Below are positions 33,691 to 43,458 of a DNA stretch of 64,000 nt, piece by piece. Source of the stretch: Cohnella sp. CFH 77786 (GTDB lineage Bacteria > Bacillota > Bacilli > Paenibacillales > Paenibacillaceae); NCBI RefSeq assembly GCF_019400745.1, contig NZ_WJIB01000016.1, positions 62,001 through 126,000 of the forward strand, in the 5' to 3' direction. The translations under genes and the position numbers were made by a program. How positions within the stretch are numbered: the first letter of the stretch is position 1; every line of letters starts with the position of its first letter. The notes beneath the pieces were generated by a model that worked only from the letters and a program-made list of their open reading frames with translations, was not told the DNA's origin and made no database searches.

Positions 33691-35442
33691 TCAAATTTGA
33701 TCGAACGTCTTGATCAACCGCTTGGCTTCTCCATTCGGCGTGTCGATGACTTCGAATACTTGGATGGACAACGGATATTCTTGCTGCTCGGTCCGGATGT
33801 TCGTGAAATTGATCGTCTGGTAACCGCTGACCAACCGGCCTGTGCCTGCCAGCGGAACCGTCTCGGAGCCGAGCATCTTGCCGAAGGCGTCTACGATCTC
33901 GAATTTCAGCTTGGAGAAGTTGGCGTCCACGACGACGTCGTCCGTCCCTTGGATATCAAGATTCAATTTCAACTTATAGGAGTACGAAATGTTCGGAACC
34001 GTCTCGTAGACGGCGCTGAGCCACCAATACTTCATCTTCACCTGAAAGGGATACAGGTCCCATACATCGGAATCGGCGGCTTCGCTCTGCACCTTGACGG
34101 CAACGGCGTCGGCGATCGGCGAGCTGTACGGAGACTCCGTTGTGCCGCCTTCCAGTAAGCGCAAAGCATATTTCTCCGCGTTCTCCGTCTTCGGAACGTT
34201 AAACGAGTAGCTGACGATGTGGCTAAGGCCGGGCATCAGCTGCTGCGCGACCGTATTCTGCCGGACGCCGGAATACGTGTAACCTTCCGCGCTGGTCAAG
34301 TCCGCCTGGAACGCCGGCAGAGGAGCCGGCTCTTTGCCGGTATTCTGCAGCTTGAACTTGGCGATCGCGGTTTTGTAGCCGTCGCCCTGGTTATCGTGCA
34401 TGTGCAGCTCGACGAGCGACACCCGGACGTCCTTGTCGACCAGTTCATTGAGCGGGTCGAGCGCGATCGGCGTGCCGTAAGCATATTCGCTCAATCCGGC
34501 CAGGGAAAAGCCGTTATCCGGCAAGCCGATCCGCACGTGCCCTACGTGAAAGACCAGGGCGCTGCCGCCGGCCGCCGCGAAACGCTCGGGCGTCGTCACG
34601 ACGAATTCGCGCAGATTGACGCCCGCCGCGGTCGGAATCGCGAACCGGATGTTCCGGCTTTCTCCCGCGGCCAGCGTCGCCGTTGTGCCGCCCGCCCTCT
34701 CGCCGGCGTAGAGCTTCGAACCGTCCGAGCCGCTGACCGCGATGTCGGGGAGATACGCTTTCTCCTTCCCCGCGTTCGTCGCCTTCACCGTCACGACGGT
34801 GACGATGCCGCCTTGCGCCGTCGCCTGCTTCTGCATGCTGACCGGCGTGTAGGTGACGTTCGGCGAGAACATGTCCAGCCGAAACGGCTGTCCCCATTTC
34901 ACCGCCCCGGCCGAACCGCCGTCCGGATCCGCGTTCTGCCACACCTTGCCCGCGATATTCATGGTCAGCAGCGTCGTTTCCTTGCGCGGGTACACGTATT
35001 CGTCCACGCTCACCCACGCGAGCTTCTCCGGCTCCAAGCCGTCGGTCCGCTCCACGTTCAGCATGTAGCCCAGCTCCGCTTTTCCTTTGGCCTGTATGGC
35101 CCGCGGATTGGAGGCGCTCGGCGTCAACGTGTACGAAACCCCGTCGCCGGTCACGATCCGGAGCTCATAGTCCGGAACCCTCGTTACCTTGGCGCCGTCG
35201 TTCTGCAGCCAGATCACGACGCCGATCGTCGACCCGTCCGCCCCCCGCTCGACGAACGCGCTCTTCAGCTCCGCCCGCACGGTGCCCGCCAGCTTCATCG
35301 GCTTCGCCGAATAGCCCTGACTCTGGGCCGCGGAAGCCAACTCCTGCCGGGCGGACGCCGCGAGAGGCGCCGCCGATACCGTCAGGGAAGCGGCGAGCAG
35401 CAAGGCGGGAATCGTTTTTCTCCACTTCGTATGCATGTGCAT
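33691..35442 (-). CDS. Exported protein of unknown function in RND-exporter operon
   Basis: 583 residues with a clear signal peptide (KWRKTIPALLLAASLTVSAA, cleavage probably after AASA). The rest is predicted beta-rich and made of loosely repeated immunoglobulin-like modules: several contain IVTGDGVSYTLTPSASNP, GSDGSKLYAGERAGG, LTSAEGYTYSGVRQNTV and IRFAIPTAAGVNLREFVV, reminiscent of DUF4352-like or transglutaminase-accessory folds. No sorting signal or SLH domain, so likely secreted or trapped in the wall. ATG 35442 has GGAGG upstream. Last gene after the RND permease and adaptor; a partner role at the outer face is inference. Confidence 0.7.
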   Translation of the reverse strand: MHMHTKWRKTIPALLLAASLTVSAAPLAASARQELASAAQSQGYSAKPMKLAGTVRAELKSAFVERGADGSTIGVVIWLQNDGAKVTRVPDYELRIVTGDGVSYTLTPSASNPRAIQAKGKAELGYMLNVERTDGLEPEKLAWVSVDEYVYPRKETTLLTMNIAGKVWQNADPDGGSAGAVKWGQPFRLDMFSPNVTYTPVSMQKQATAQGGIVTVVTVKATNAGKEKAYLPDIAVSGSDGSKLYAGERAGGTTATLAAGESRNIRFAIPTAAGVNLREFVVTTPERFAAAGGSALVFHVGHVRIGLPDNGFSLAGLSEYAYGTPIALDPLNELVDKDVRVSLVELHMHDNQGDGYKTAIAKFKLQNTGKEPAPLPAFQADLTSAEGYTYSGVRQNTVAQQLMPGLSHIVSYSFNVPKTENAEKYALRLLEGGTTESPYSSPIADAVAVKVQSEAADSDVWDLYPFQVKMKYWWLSAVYETVPNISYSYKLKLNLDIQGTDDVVVDANFSKLKFEIVDAFGKMLGSETVPLAGTGRLVSGYQTINFTNIRTEQQEYPLSIQVFEVIDTPNGEAKRLIKTFDQI

Positions 35443-35516
35443 GTCGTACCTCCGTAACTCGATCTATTAAGGCCGCTAAGGATATCCGATCTTTCGGTGC
35501 ATCGTTCCAACAAACC

Positions 35517-36737
35517 TTATTTCGCGACGTTAACCTTCTCTCCGTCCGTCAGCTGGTGCTGCCCGGATACGATCAGCTTCTCCCCGGCCTTCACGCCGGA
35601 GAGCACCTCCTGGTTCAGCTCGTTCAGCCGGCCCAGCTCGATCCTGCGCTTCTCGGCTTTGTCGCCGTTCAGCACATAGACGAAGTTGTCGGCCCCCTCC
35701 CGCACGATGCTGAGCGTCGGGACGGCCACGACCGTCTCCTCCGACGCGTCGGTCAGACGTACCTGCACCTTCATCCCCGGCTTCAGCGCCAAGTCCGGAT
35801 TGCTTACGGATAAGTTCAATTCGTAGGCGTTCGTCTGCGTATCGATTACATCGGCCAAATAAGCAACGGTTCCCGTGAACATTTTCTTGTCGCCCGGCAC
35901 GTAGAATTGCAGCTGCTTCTTGCCTCTGATCAGTTCGGCGGCCTGCGCCGTCAGAAGCGCCTTGATCTTGATCGGATCGGTCTGCTGAATCTGGCCGATG
36001 CCGGTTCCCGGGCTGACCGTCATGCCTTGCTGCACGGAAAGCTCGGTAAGCACGCCCGCGATCGGGGCTTTGATTTCCAGGTTCGCCCGCGCGCGATCCG
36101 CGATTTCCACGGACAGCTCCGAAGACTTGAGCTGCATCTCCAAATTGGATACGGACGTTTCCTTCAGCAATGCGAGCTCGTTCTTCACGTTCGTGTACGC
36201 GTTCTCCGCTTGATCCAGCTCCGTTTTGCCGATCAGCCCCTGGTCGTAGTCGTTCTTCGCTTTGTTGTAAGCTTTGGTCGCTTCCGTGAGCGACTGCTCC
36301 AGCTTCTTCACGTTCAGCTGCCACTGCTTGCGGCCCGATTCGAGCGCTTGCGCCGCGCTCTCGCGGGAAAGCCGCGCCTGTTCCTGCTGCAGCCGGGCGT
36401 CCGTGTCGTCGAGGATGACGAGGACGTCGCCTTTCGCGACTTTGGCTCCGCGCTGCTTCACGATCTCGCGCACGTCGGCCCCCGCCTTGGCGACGACGTA
36501 CACCTGCGCCGAGGCGAGGACATCCGCGACTTGCTCGCGCGGCTCGGAGATTTGCACTTTGCCGATTTCCGCCACTTTGACGGTTTTCACCGTTGGGGAG
36601 GGCTGGGCGCTGTCCGTCGGCTCCGCCCCCTGATCCTTGGCCGCCCCGGCCGAGCAGCCCGCGATTAGCGCGGCGACGAGCGACAGCGCGAGAGCCGCTC
36701 CGAATAATTTCTTAACAGGATGTTTCCGGTTGCTCAT
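35517..36737 (-). CDS. RND efflux adaptor lipoprotein (HlyD/MFP family)
   Basis: 406-residue membrane-fusion protein. Lipobox LVAALIAGC (Cys28) predicts lipid anchoring on the outer leaflet. The lipoyl-like domain is split: VYVVAKAGADVREIVKQRGAKVAKGDVLV and ANLEIKAPIAGVLTELSVQQGMTVSPG flank a helical hairpin (about 115-215, with ALESGRKQWQLNVKKLEQSL). A beta-barrel domain follows (IKIKALLTAQAAELIRGKK) and a membrane-proximal domain TVVAVPTLSIVREGADNFVYVLNG. In a monoderm such adaptors act without an outer-membrane channel. AAAGGAG precedes ATG. Follows the permease by 24 bases. Confidence 0.9.
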   Translation of the reverse strand: MSNRKHPVKKLFGAALALSLVAALIAGCSAGAAKDQGAEPTDSAQPSPTVKTVKVAEIGKVQISEPREQVADVLASAQVYVVAKAGADVREIVKQRGAKVAKGDVLVILDDTDARLQQEQARLSRESAAQALESGRKQWQLNVKKLEQSLTEATKAYNKAKNDYDQGLIGKTELDQAENAYTNVKNELALLKETSVSNLEMQLKSSELSVEIADRARANLEIKAPIAGVLTELSVQQGMTVSPGTGIGQIQQTDPIKIKALLTAQAAELIRGKKQLQFYVPGDKKMFTGTVAYLADVIDTQTNAYELNLSVSNPDLALKPGMKVQVRLTDASEETVVAVPTLSIVREGADNFVYVLNGDKAEKRRIELGRLNELNQEVLSGVKAGEKLIVSGQHQLTDGEKVNVAK

Positions 36738-36761
36738 TCGTTGTTCTCCTTTCGAACTGGC

Positions 36762-39700
36762 CTAGCTGACGATCGGTTTCGCCTCGGTGGCCTGCTGCTT
36801 CCACTCCCTGCGGAACAACCGGCCGACCCACGATTTGAACGCATGGATGGTTTCATAAATAATCGGCACAACCACGAGCGTAAGCAGCGTGGACGTGATG
36901 AGCCCGCCGATCACGACGACGGCCAAACCTTTGGAAATCAACGTGCCCTCCGACATCCCGAATGCGAGCGGCATGAGGGCGAATATCGTGGCCCCCGCCG
37001 TCATGATGATCGGGCGCAGCCGGCTCATGCCGGCTTCCACGAGCGCGTCGCGAACGGAGTAACCCTCTTCCCTAAGTTGCTGCACGCGGTCGATGAGCAC
37101 GATGGCGTTCGTCACGACGATCCCGATCAGCATCAGGAATCCGATCAGGGAGGTCACGTTGATCGACTCCCCGGTTATCAGCAGGCCGAACAGCCCGCCG
37201 ATGACGGCCAACGGCAACGAGAACAGGATCGCGAACGGCGCGCCGGCGTTGCCGAATGCCAGCACCATGACCAGGTAGACGATCAGGATGGAGGCGCCCA
37301 TCGCCATGAACATTTGGCTGAAGCCGCTGTCGATGTCATCGGATACGCCCGCGACCTCCCGGCTGACGCCGGACGGCAGATCCAGCTGATCCAGAGCGGC
37401 GGAAACTTTGGCGCTGATCCCGCCTTTGTCCCGGCCCTCGATTTTGGCGGTTACGTTGACGACCTGCTGCTCCTTCTCCCGGGCGATCGAGACCGGGGAT
37501 TCGATGTGACGCACGTCCGCGATATCGGCTAACCGGATTTGCTCCCCCGTCGGCGTGGAAAGCGGGATGTTCTCCAGCTTGCCGATCGAATCCTTGAAGG
37601 CCGGGTCCATCTCGACCGTCGTCTTGTACATGACGTTGTCGAACTTGATATCGCCGAGGTCCTGTTTGCCGATCCACGCCGCGACGGAACCGAGAACCTG
37701 CCCCGTGCTCATGCCGTACTGCCGGGCTTTGACCTGGTCGACCAACACTTCGACTTCCATCTTCGATTCGCCCAGCGAATCCTTGATTTCGCTGAGTTCC
37801 GGAAACTTCTCCATCTCTGCCCGAACGATGGAGGCGGCTTGCTTAAGCAGAAGCAAGTCATCCCCTTTGAGCGCATACGAGAAATTCGATCCGGAGCTGC
37901 CGTCGCCGCCGAAGGAAATGAGCGATCCGTCGACCTTGGATCCCTTGGGCAGCAGGGTCAGGATCGTGTCCTTGTATTTCTTCAGAACCGCGTTCGCGTC
38001 GGACTCGGCGTTCACCTCGGTGAACATCGTGGAGCGGTACGGCACGGGCGTCTCGGAAAAATCGTACCCGACCAGCGATTCCACGTACGTAAACTGCGCG
38101 TTCATGCCCGCATCCTTCGCTTTCATGAACAGCTCTTCGATTTCCTTCATTTTCTCGTCCATGGTCGCTTTGGAGGTTTCCTTCGGCATGTCAATGGAGT
38201 AATAGATCTGCTTGTCGGCTTCGCTGGCCGGCATGAATTCCTTCGCGAGGAAAGGGACGGTCAGCACGATGGACGCGACGAACAGCAAGCCCGCAAGCAG
38301 CAGCGTCTTGATCCGGTGGTTCAGCGTCGCCGTCAGGATTTTCTTATAACGCGCCGCTACGGGGCCGATATGATTCTCGTCGTGATGCGGAATTTTGCGG
38401 CTCCGCATCACGAGCAGCTTCGCCAGCATCGGGATGACCGTCAAAGCGACGACAAGCGATGCCATCAGGGCGCAGACGAGCGTCAGGGCGAACGGCCGGA
38501 ATACCTCGCCGATGGTGCCGCTGACGAAGGCGATCGGACCGAATACGCCAACGGTCGTCAGCGTCGAGGAAGTGATCGCGGAAGAAACTTGCTTGGTCGC
38601 CAGCACGATGACCGATTCCTTGCGCTCCTGCGCCCTGGCCAGCTGGCTGTAGACGTTCTCGATGACGACGATGCTGTCGTCCACGACGCGCCCCACCGCG
38701 ATGGCGAGCCCGCCCAGCGTCATGATGTTCAGCGTAATGCCGAGAGGAGCCATGAGCATGAGCGTCAGCAAAATGGACAACGGGATGGAGACGAGGACGA
38801 TCAGCGTCATGCGCACATTGCGCAGGAACAGAAGGATCATCAGCGAGGCGAGAGCGGCGCCCATGACGCCTTCCTTCACCATCCCGTTAACCGATTGCTT
38901 GATCGCCTTCGAGTCGGTGAACACGTCGTGGAAGCTCACGCCAGGCAGCGTCCGGTCCCATTGGTCCAGCATTTGCTTCACCTTGTCGCCGAACTCGACC
39001 GCGTTCGTTTCCTTCGTTTTGTACAGATGGATGGCGATCGCCGGTCTTCCGTCGAGCCGAGCGTAGAAGGCCGATTCGCTGATGGACTCCACCTTGGCGA
39101 TTTGCCTAAGCTCGACCGATTCGCCGCGCGGCGTCCCGATGAGCATTCGATCCAGGTCGTAGAGGGCGTTCATCTCCCCGGTGACCCGAACCATCTCATC
39201 GTTGCCGCCGAATTCGACCGAACCGGCGGGACTGGACGTAAGGGCGGCCTGGATTTCGGACACGACCTGCGACGGCGACAGCCCTTCATTCACGAGCGCC
39301 CCCGCATCCAGGCGGATTTTAAGCGTCGACTCTTGGTTGCCGATCGAATCGAGATGGTCGATGCCGTTAATGGATTGAAGTCCGGGCTCGATGACGTCTT
39401 TGTAAATTTTGTCGAGCTCCGCCTGATTCATGCCGTCTTCGCCGTACACCGCCGTATAGTAGACCGGCTGGGAAGCGAAGCCGAACGTCGAGACGCGGGG
39501 CTTATCCGCGCTGTCCGGCAGCTTGACATTGGCGATTTGGCTCTCGATGTCTTTCTTGGCGTCCTCCGGATCGCTGCCCTGCGTAAGCTGGACGACGATG
39601 GAGGAGAAGTTGTCGCTGGAGGTGGAGGTCAGATTCTTTAACCCTTTCAGGTTCGCCAGCGATTTCTCAAGCGGCTTGGTGACCTGCTCCAGCACGTCCT

Positions 39701-39869
39701 TGGGCGGCGCCTTGTAGGAAGTGCTGACCATAACGACCGGGAACGAGATGTCGGGCATGCTCTCCACTTTCAGCGTACCCGCGGAGTAGACGCCCCCCAC
39801 GAACAGCAGCACCATCAGGATCATAATGGCGGCCACGTTCTTCATCGAAAACTGGGTTAGCTTGATCAT
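36762..39869 (-). CDS. RND-family efflux permease (SwrC/AcrB-like)
   Basis: 1035-residue proton-driven exporter of the HAE1/AcrB superfamily, closest in character to Firmicute SwrC (YerP), which exports surfactin and aids swarming. N-terminal helix IMILMVLLFVGGVYSAGTL, PDISFPVVMVSTSYKAPP; TM4 region GGLAIAVGRVVDDSIVVIENVYSQ with the paired aspartates of the proton relay; second repeat GFLMLIGIVVTNAIVLIDRVQQLREEG; final helices VVIGGLITSTLLTLVVVPIIY. Two large extracytoplasmic loops are intact. First gene of the three-gene operon; ATG behind GGAGAGG. The proximity to flagellar genes and degSU makes a swarming or lipopeptide role attractive but unproven. Confidence 0.93.
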   Translation of the reverse strand: MIKLTQFSMKNVAAIMILMVLLFVGGVYSAGTLKVESMPDISFPVVMVSTSYKAPPKDVLEQVTKPLEKSLANLKGLKNLTSTSSDNFSSIVVQLTQGSDPEDAKKDIESQIANVKLPDSADKPRVSTFGFASQPVYYTAVYGEDGMNQAELDKIYKDVIEPGLQSINGIDHLDSIGNQESTLKIRLDAGALVNEGLSPSQVVSEIQAALTSSPAGSVEFGGNDEMVRVTGEMNALYDLDRMLIGTPRGESVELRQIAKVESISESAFYARLDGRPAIAIHLYKTKETNAVEFGDKVKQMLDQWDRTLPGVSFHDVFTDSKAIKQSVNGMVKEGVMGAALASLMILLFLRNVRMTLIVLVSIPLSILLTLMLMAPLGITLNIMTLGGLAIAVGRVVDDSIVVIENVYSQLARAQERKESVIVLATKQVSSAITSSTLTTVGVFGPIAFVSGTIGEVFRPFALTLVCALMASLVVALTVIPMLAKLLVMRSRKIPHHDENHIGPVAARYKKILTATLNHRIKTLLLAGLLFVASIVLTVPFLAKEFMPASEADKQIYYSIDMPKETSKATMDEKMKEIEELFMKAKDAGMNAQFTYVESLVGYDFSETPVPYRSTMFTEVNAESDANAVLKKYKDTILTLLPKGSKVDGSLISFGGDGSSGSNFSYALKGDDLLLLKQAASIVRAEMEKFPELSEIKDSLGESKMEVEVLVDQVKARQYGMSTGQVLGSVAAWIGKQDLGDIKFDNVMYKTTVEMDPAFKDSIGKLENIPLSTPTGEQIRLADIADVRHIESPVSIAREKEQQVVNVTAKIEGRDKGGISAKVSAALDQLDLPSGVSREVAGVSDDIDSGFSQMFMAMGASILIVYLVMVLAFGNAGAPFAILFSLPLAVIGGLFGLLITGESINVTSLIGFLMLIGIVVTNAIVLIDRVQQLREEGYSVRDALVEAGMSRLRPIIMTAGATIFALMPLAFGMSEGTLISKGLAVVVIGGLITSTLLTLVVVPIIYETIHAFKSWVGRLFRREWKQQATEAKPIVS

Positions 39870-40028
39870 GCCATTTTCCTCTCCTATGAATCTATAAACT
39901 GCCTGTCGTAACTCCTACCCGCTAACCATCATATAGCCAAAAGTTCCCATGCCATAACCACCCTTCGGCGGGATTCGAACTAGACTTAGGTCGGGCCGAG
40001 GACGGCGGCGATAGGACGATTCCCGATC

Positions 40029-40064
40029 ATTATATTTTTACCTGGAAGTTCCAACAAGAAGTTC
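40029..40064 (-). promoter_or_regulatory. Probable promoter of the RND operon with direct repeats
   Basis: Minus strand: TTGTTG (40057-40052), 17-base spacer, TATAAT (40034-40029). Direct repeats GAAGTTC at 40045-40051 and 40058-40064 (plus strand), 13 bases apart, flank the -35 and could bind a regulator. The untranslated leader would be about 150 bases. Confidence 0.45.
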
Positions 40065-40140
40065 AAACATTCTTTTGTAAAACTTTTAGACTTCTTTAAA
40101 CATTGTTAAATCTTGCTGAAATTATTGTATGACGCATATG

Positions 40141-40168
40141 AAAGACTCCCGACAAGCTGCCGGGAGTC
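40141..40168 (-). terminator. Rho-independent terminator of the SLH protein gene
   Basis: Perfect 8-bp stem GACTCCCG/CGGGAGTC with a 9-base loop, then TTTCATAT on the minus strand, ten bases after the stop. Confidence 0.75.
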
Positions 40169-40177
40169 ATGATACGA

Positions 40178-42769
40178 TTATGGTTGGGCTGGAACCCAGT
40201 TGTGTTGCGGGATGTATCCGTCCGCTACATGACTGTCGTCAAACTGTAACACGAGTACGGTTTGCCCGATCACTTCCATGTTGGCATTATAGAATGCTAC
40301 ACGAACGAACGCGTCATTGACTTGTTTGTCGGTTGTCGTGAAAAACCAGGACATGACGGGCTGATCGATGCCGCGAGACGAATTAATGGAAGTTGCGTTT
40401 GTCATCACATAACCCGGATAACCGTTCGGGCTCAATTTCACTTTCCACCCTTCTCTGGACAACCCGCCGGGCAAGGAAGATAGTTGACCGCCCATGAACT
40501 CCGTTTTTAAAGCAAAATACTGGGCAGCAGGCAGAATGCTTTGCAGCTTATTCACATCCAAGTATACGCGATATGCGTAGCTGTAAGGTTCCGGAGAACC
40601 CGGGCTATTCCGAAATGCGTCTTTCAACTCTTGTTTCGTCAGAGCGCGAACGTTAACGCCGAGATCAGGCGTTAGCGTCGGGACATCGGAGAGATCGTAC
40701 GGATAATCTCCCTCCGCCAAATCTTGTCCGTTTCTCGTGATTTTAATATGCAAGGTCCCGCTCTCTGCCAAAAATCCGCCCGGCAGCTGGCTATATCCTC
40801 CGGTAAAATTGACGACGGTCTGATTCCCCGATTGGGTAACGGTTACCTTATCCGAACTACGAATTCGATCACCTGCGATCGTACCGATTTCCAGATGATA
40901 CACGCTTGATGTCACCGTCGTTCCATTTTGCACGCTGTAGGTCGTCGTACTGCCGATTTTCACCGCTTCCTGCAGCGTTCGCGGATGCTGGATATAGATG
41001 CGGTATTCCTTGGTCGAAAGCCCGTCCCCGCTCCGTACGTTAATGTAAACGATTTTGTCTTCTCCCGGTTTCACCGTGAGATCGATAAATGCCTGATCGG
41101 AGACCATATTGTCAGATCTGATAAATTCCCCGTTGTTACCCATGATAACGAAATATACCTTGGAGTATACCGATTTCGTAACGGATACCGATGCTTGCTC
41201 CGGAGCTTGCAGATCGCCGGGGGTTATCGCGCTGTAAGCGAACACGTCCGGGGCGAAGCCGGTTTGTCCGGTCGTATAGTAGTTCGCGTCAAGCTGGTTC
41301 AGGGTGGACATATTGAAAGACAAGCCTGCAAGATGAGCGTCCCTGCACGCTTCGGCCGTTCCCGTGCACGTCTGATTATTATTGCTGCCACCGCCAGGAT
41401 TGCCGCTGTCCGGATTGCTGTTCGGAGTGCTGCGAACCGGTTCTATTGCAGGCTCCTTACCAGGACCGTCAACGGTTTTCGGACGAGTCTCGAAAGTCGA
41501 CCCCTGCGCACCGCCGTTGACAGTTGCTCTATCAATGGTGCCTGGACCCAGCAGCTTGGCGACCGCGTCCAATACCAGTCTCGCGATGGAAGCATTCCCG
41601 CCAAGGTCGATCTCCGTATCTGCGGCACCCGTCCCTACATTGAACTGTTTCACGGAACCGCTCGGAATGCTGACCTTGATGTCGGAAGACAACACCGCCA
41701 CATTTTCGAACTGGCCCTGCAATTGAACCTGGGAGCCAGACGGCAATCCGCTGGACAATTCAACGTTTTTGAACCCGCTGTCGGTGATCCCCGCTTCTTC
41801 AAGCTTCACCGGCGTGTTCACGACAACGGTATCGATCGAGGAATCCCCGAACGCCACTACCCTGACGGTACCGGTTCTTTTATCGACGATAATCCTTACG
41901 AGTACGGAATCCTCGAAATGGACGGAATTCTGACCGCCGCCCTGAATTTTGGTTGTCCCTTTTACCGTTACTTTTTTGAAATACGCTTCCCCTTCTCCGA
42001 CACCTTCCGTTAAAGTCAGATTTCCTTCGATGACAAGATTGCGCAAAGTGACGTCGGGGGAACTGACGACCACGTCTCCATGTAGGGTCTCCGTACCCGT
42101 TTCCGGGCCATATACGCCTGCTTTGCTGTAAACCGTAGCCGTACCGACAACGGTAGTAGCCTGATTCAGCATCGTTACCGCTTCGGCTCTGGTCAGCTTG
42201 GCTTTCGGAGCCAAGTTGCCGTTTGTGTCGCCCCGGATGATGGAATGACTCACGAGAGCGGCAACAGCCGGTTTACTCCACTCGGCGACGGATGCGAGGT
42301 CTTTAAATGGAGCCAATTGATCGCTGCTTCCAGCCGCCAATTGGAGAGCTTTCGCAACCATCACGGCCGATTCTTCTCTCGTAATGGCTTGGTCCGGGCG
42401 AATCGTATGATCGGAATAGCCGCCTGCATATCCCGCTTTGACGGCTATGGCTACTTGCGCATAAGCCCAATGGGTCGATTTAAGATCCTGAAATTGAATC
42501 TCTGTTTTCTCCGTGAGCTTAAGAGCGTTATTGATCAATGTGATGAGTTCCGCGCGGGTGATCGGACGGTTGGGATAATACGAACCGTTATCTCCCTTGA
42601 GCAAGCCCTTGTTGATCCAGTCGCGCATTTGCGTCTCCGCCCAATGCCCCTTCAGATCGTCGGCAGCGGCTGGCGAAGACGATGCCCATGCCGTAGACAG
42701 GATCGACAGGGATAAAGCCAGTACAACGATAAGGCTGATCCATTTCTTGGCTGATTGGTGCAATGACAA
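40178..42769 (-). CDS. Secreted SLH-domain surface protein with beta-helix-like core
   Basis: 863 residues. Signal peptide KKWISLIVVLALSLSILSTAWA, then three SLH modules (about 36-205) with the motifs PITRAELITLINNAL, AITREESAVMVAKAL and KLTRAEAVTMLNQAT that bind pyruvylated wall polymer. About 210-420 is a right-handed beta-helix-like region of short strands (LHGDVVVSSPDVTLRNLVIEG, FKKVTVKGTTKIQGG, DIKVSIPSGSVKQF). A low-complexity linker NSNPDSGNPGGGSNNNQ precedes a C-terminal part with cadherin-like FAYSAITPGDLQAPEQASVSV. One short Cys pair (CTGTAEAC). The start is TTG 42767-42769 behind GGAGGAAATCAA. Function beyond wall attachment unknown. Confidence 0.88.
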   Translation of the reverse strand: MSLHQSAKKWISLIVVLALSLSILSTAWASSSPAAADDLKGHWAETQMRDWINKGLLKGDNGSYYPNRPITRAELITLINNALKLTEKTEIQFQDLKSTHWAYAQVAIAVKAGYAGGYSDHTIRPDQAITREESAVMVAKALQLAAGSSDQLAPFKDLASVAEWSKPAVAALVSHSIIRGDTNGNLAPKAKLTRAEAVTMLNQATTVVGTATVYSKAGVYGPETGTETLHGDVVVSSPDVTLRNLVIEGNLTLTEGVGEGEAYFKKVTVKGTTKIQGGGQNSVHFEDSVLVRIIVDKRTGTVRVVAFGDSSIDTVVVNTPVKLEEAGITDSGFKNVELSSGLPSGSQVQLQGQFENVAVLSSDIKVSIPSGSVKQFNVGTGAADTEIDLGGNASIARLVLDAVAKLLGPGTIDRATVNGGAQGSTFETRPKTVDGPGKEPAIEPVRSTPNSNPDSGNPGGGSNNNQTCTGTAEACRDAHLAGLSFNMSTLNQLDANYYTTGQTGFAPDVFAYSAITPGDLQAPEQASVSVTKSVYSKVYFVIMGNNGEFIRSDNMVSDQAFIDLTVKPGEDKIVYINVRSGDGLSTKEYRIYIQHPRTLQEAVKIGSTTTYSVQNGTTVTSSVYHLEIGTIAGDRIRSSDKVTVTQSGNQTVVNFTGGYSQLPGGFLAESGTLHIKITRNGQDLAEGDYPYDLSDVPTLTPDLGVNVRALTKQELKDAFRNSPGSPEPYSYAYRVYLDVNKLQSILPAAQYFALKTEFMGGQLSSLPGGLSREGWKVKLSPNGYPGYVMTNATSINSSRGIDQPVMSWFFTTTDKQVNDAFVRVAFYNANMEVIGQTVLVLQFDDSHVADGYIPQHNWVPAQP

Positions 42770-43107
42770 TTGATTTCCTCCTCTGTGACTAGTCCATTAT
42801 TCCTGCGAAATCGATCATATGATGTCGAAACCATATGAAAAATGTACCATTACATTATATTTTTCTCATGTGTCGCCAACAAGGAGGTTTATCAAAGTTA
42901 ATAGATTCTTTATATTCCCTTTACAAATACTTCGAATTGATGACGGTATACGCGCGGTTATCGGATGGATGGTCTTCTCGATTACTTATTACATGTATAA
43001 AATCACGTAGTTATTATGAAAATAAAGTAGACTTTTGTTGGGATCCCGTGCGGATATGGCAGTTTCTCGAAACGGTATGCCGGATTCGCCCCGCCGGTCA
43101 GTTTTAG

Positions 43108-43290
43108 ATGGAAAACCTCCCACTAATTCCGATCCTTTCGCAAATTATGGCTATTTACAGGGAAAACCTCCCATTAATATCGGTGATAAACGTCAATTGA
43201 GGGGATATAGCCGGAATTAGAGGGAGGTTTTCCTTCTAATCGCTCACGTTTGGCCCATACGCAAAAATAGAGGGCAGTTTTCCCTATAAT
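43108..43290. repeat. Four copies of a 21-25 bp palindromic intergenic repeat
   Basis: Copies at 43108-43128 and 43158-43178 read TGGAAAACCTCCCACTAATT-like; copies at 43216-43240 and 43266-43290 are inverted (TTAGAGGGAGGTTTTCCTTC-like and AGAGGGCAGTTTTCCCTAT). Centres are about 50-60 bases apart. Each inverted copy is itself an imperfect palindrome (ATTAGA...TCTAAT). Confidence 0.75.
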
Positions 43291-43437
43291 CGCGTTGACT
43301 GCGCGAAAGCCGAATGCGTACGATTCAACGATCCGCTTCGCAAGATGAACAGAGTATGAACGAGAGCGCCAATACTGTAAACGGCTTCCCTCTCGCTTCC
43401 CCGGTACCACTCTCACCGAAAACTTATAAATCAGGTC

Positions 43438-43458
43438 AAAAAAACCGCGTCTCGCGGT
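43438..43458 (-). terminator. Orphan intrinsic terminator
   Basis: Perfect stem ACCGCG/CGCGGT with a 3-base loop followed on the minus strand by TTTTTTTGACC. It lies 260 bases beyond the degU terminator with no gene between, so it may end a small RNA or be part of a mobile repeat. Confidence 0.6.

Noticed and set aside
37539..39641. 700-codon plus-strand frame opposite the RND permease
   Set aside because: Same antisense effect of codon bias in a high-GC gene; low-complexity D/R/H-rich translation without homology features.
39955..39985. GGCGGGATTCGAACT resembling a tRNA T-arm on the minus strand
   Set aside because: The flanks do not pair into a T-stem, and no acceptor, anticodon or D arm is present in the neighbourhood.
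43108..43290. Repeats at about 50-base spacing considered as a CRISPR array
   Set aside because: Only four imperfect copies, two in opposite orientation, each a palindrome; no cas genes in the window.
43174..43416. 80-codon minus-strand frame in the degU-SLH intergenic region
   Set aside because: It runs through the palindromic repeats, lacks a ribosome binding site and has no protein-like pattern.
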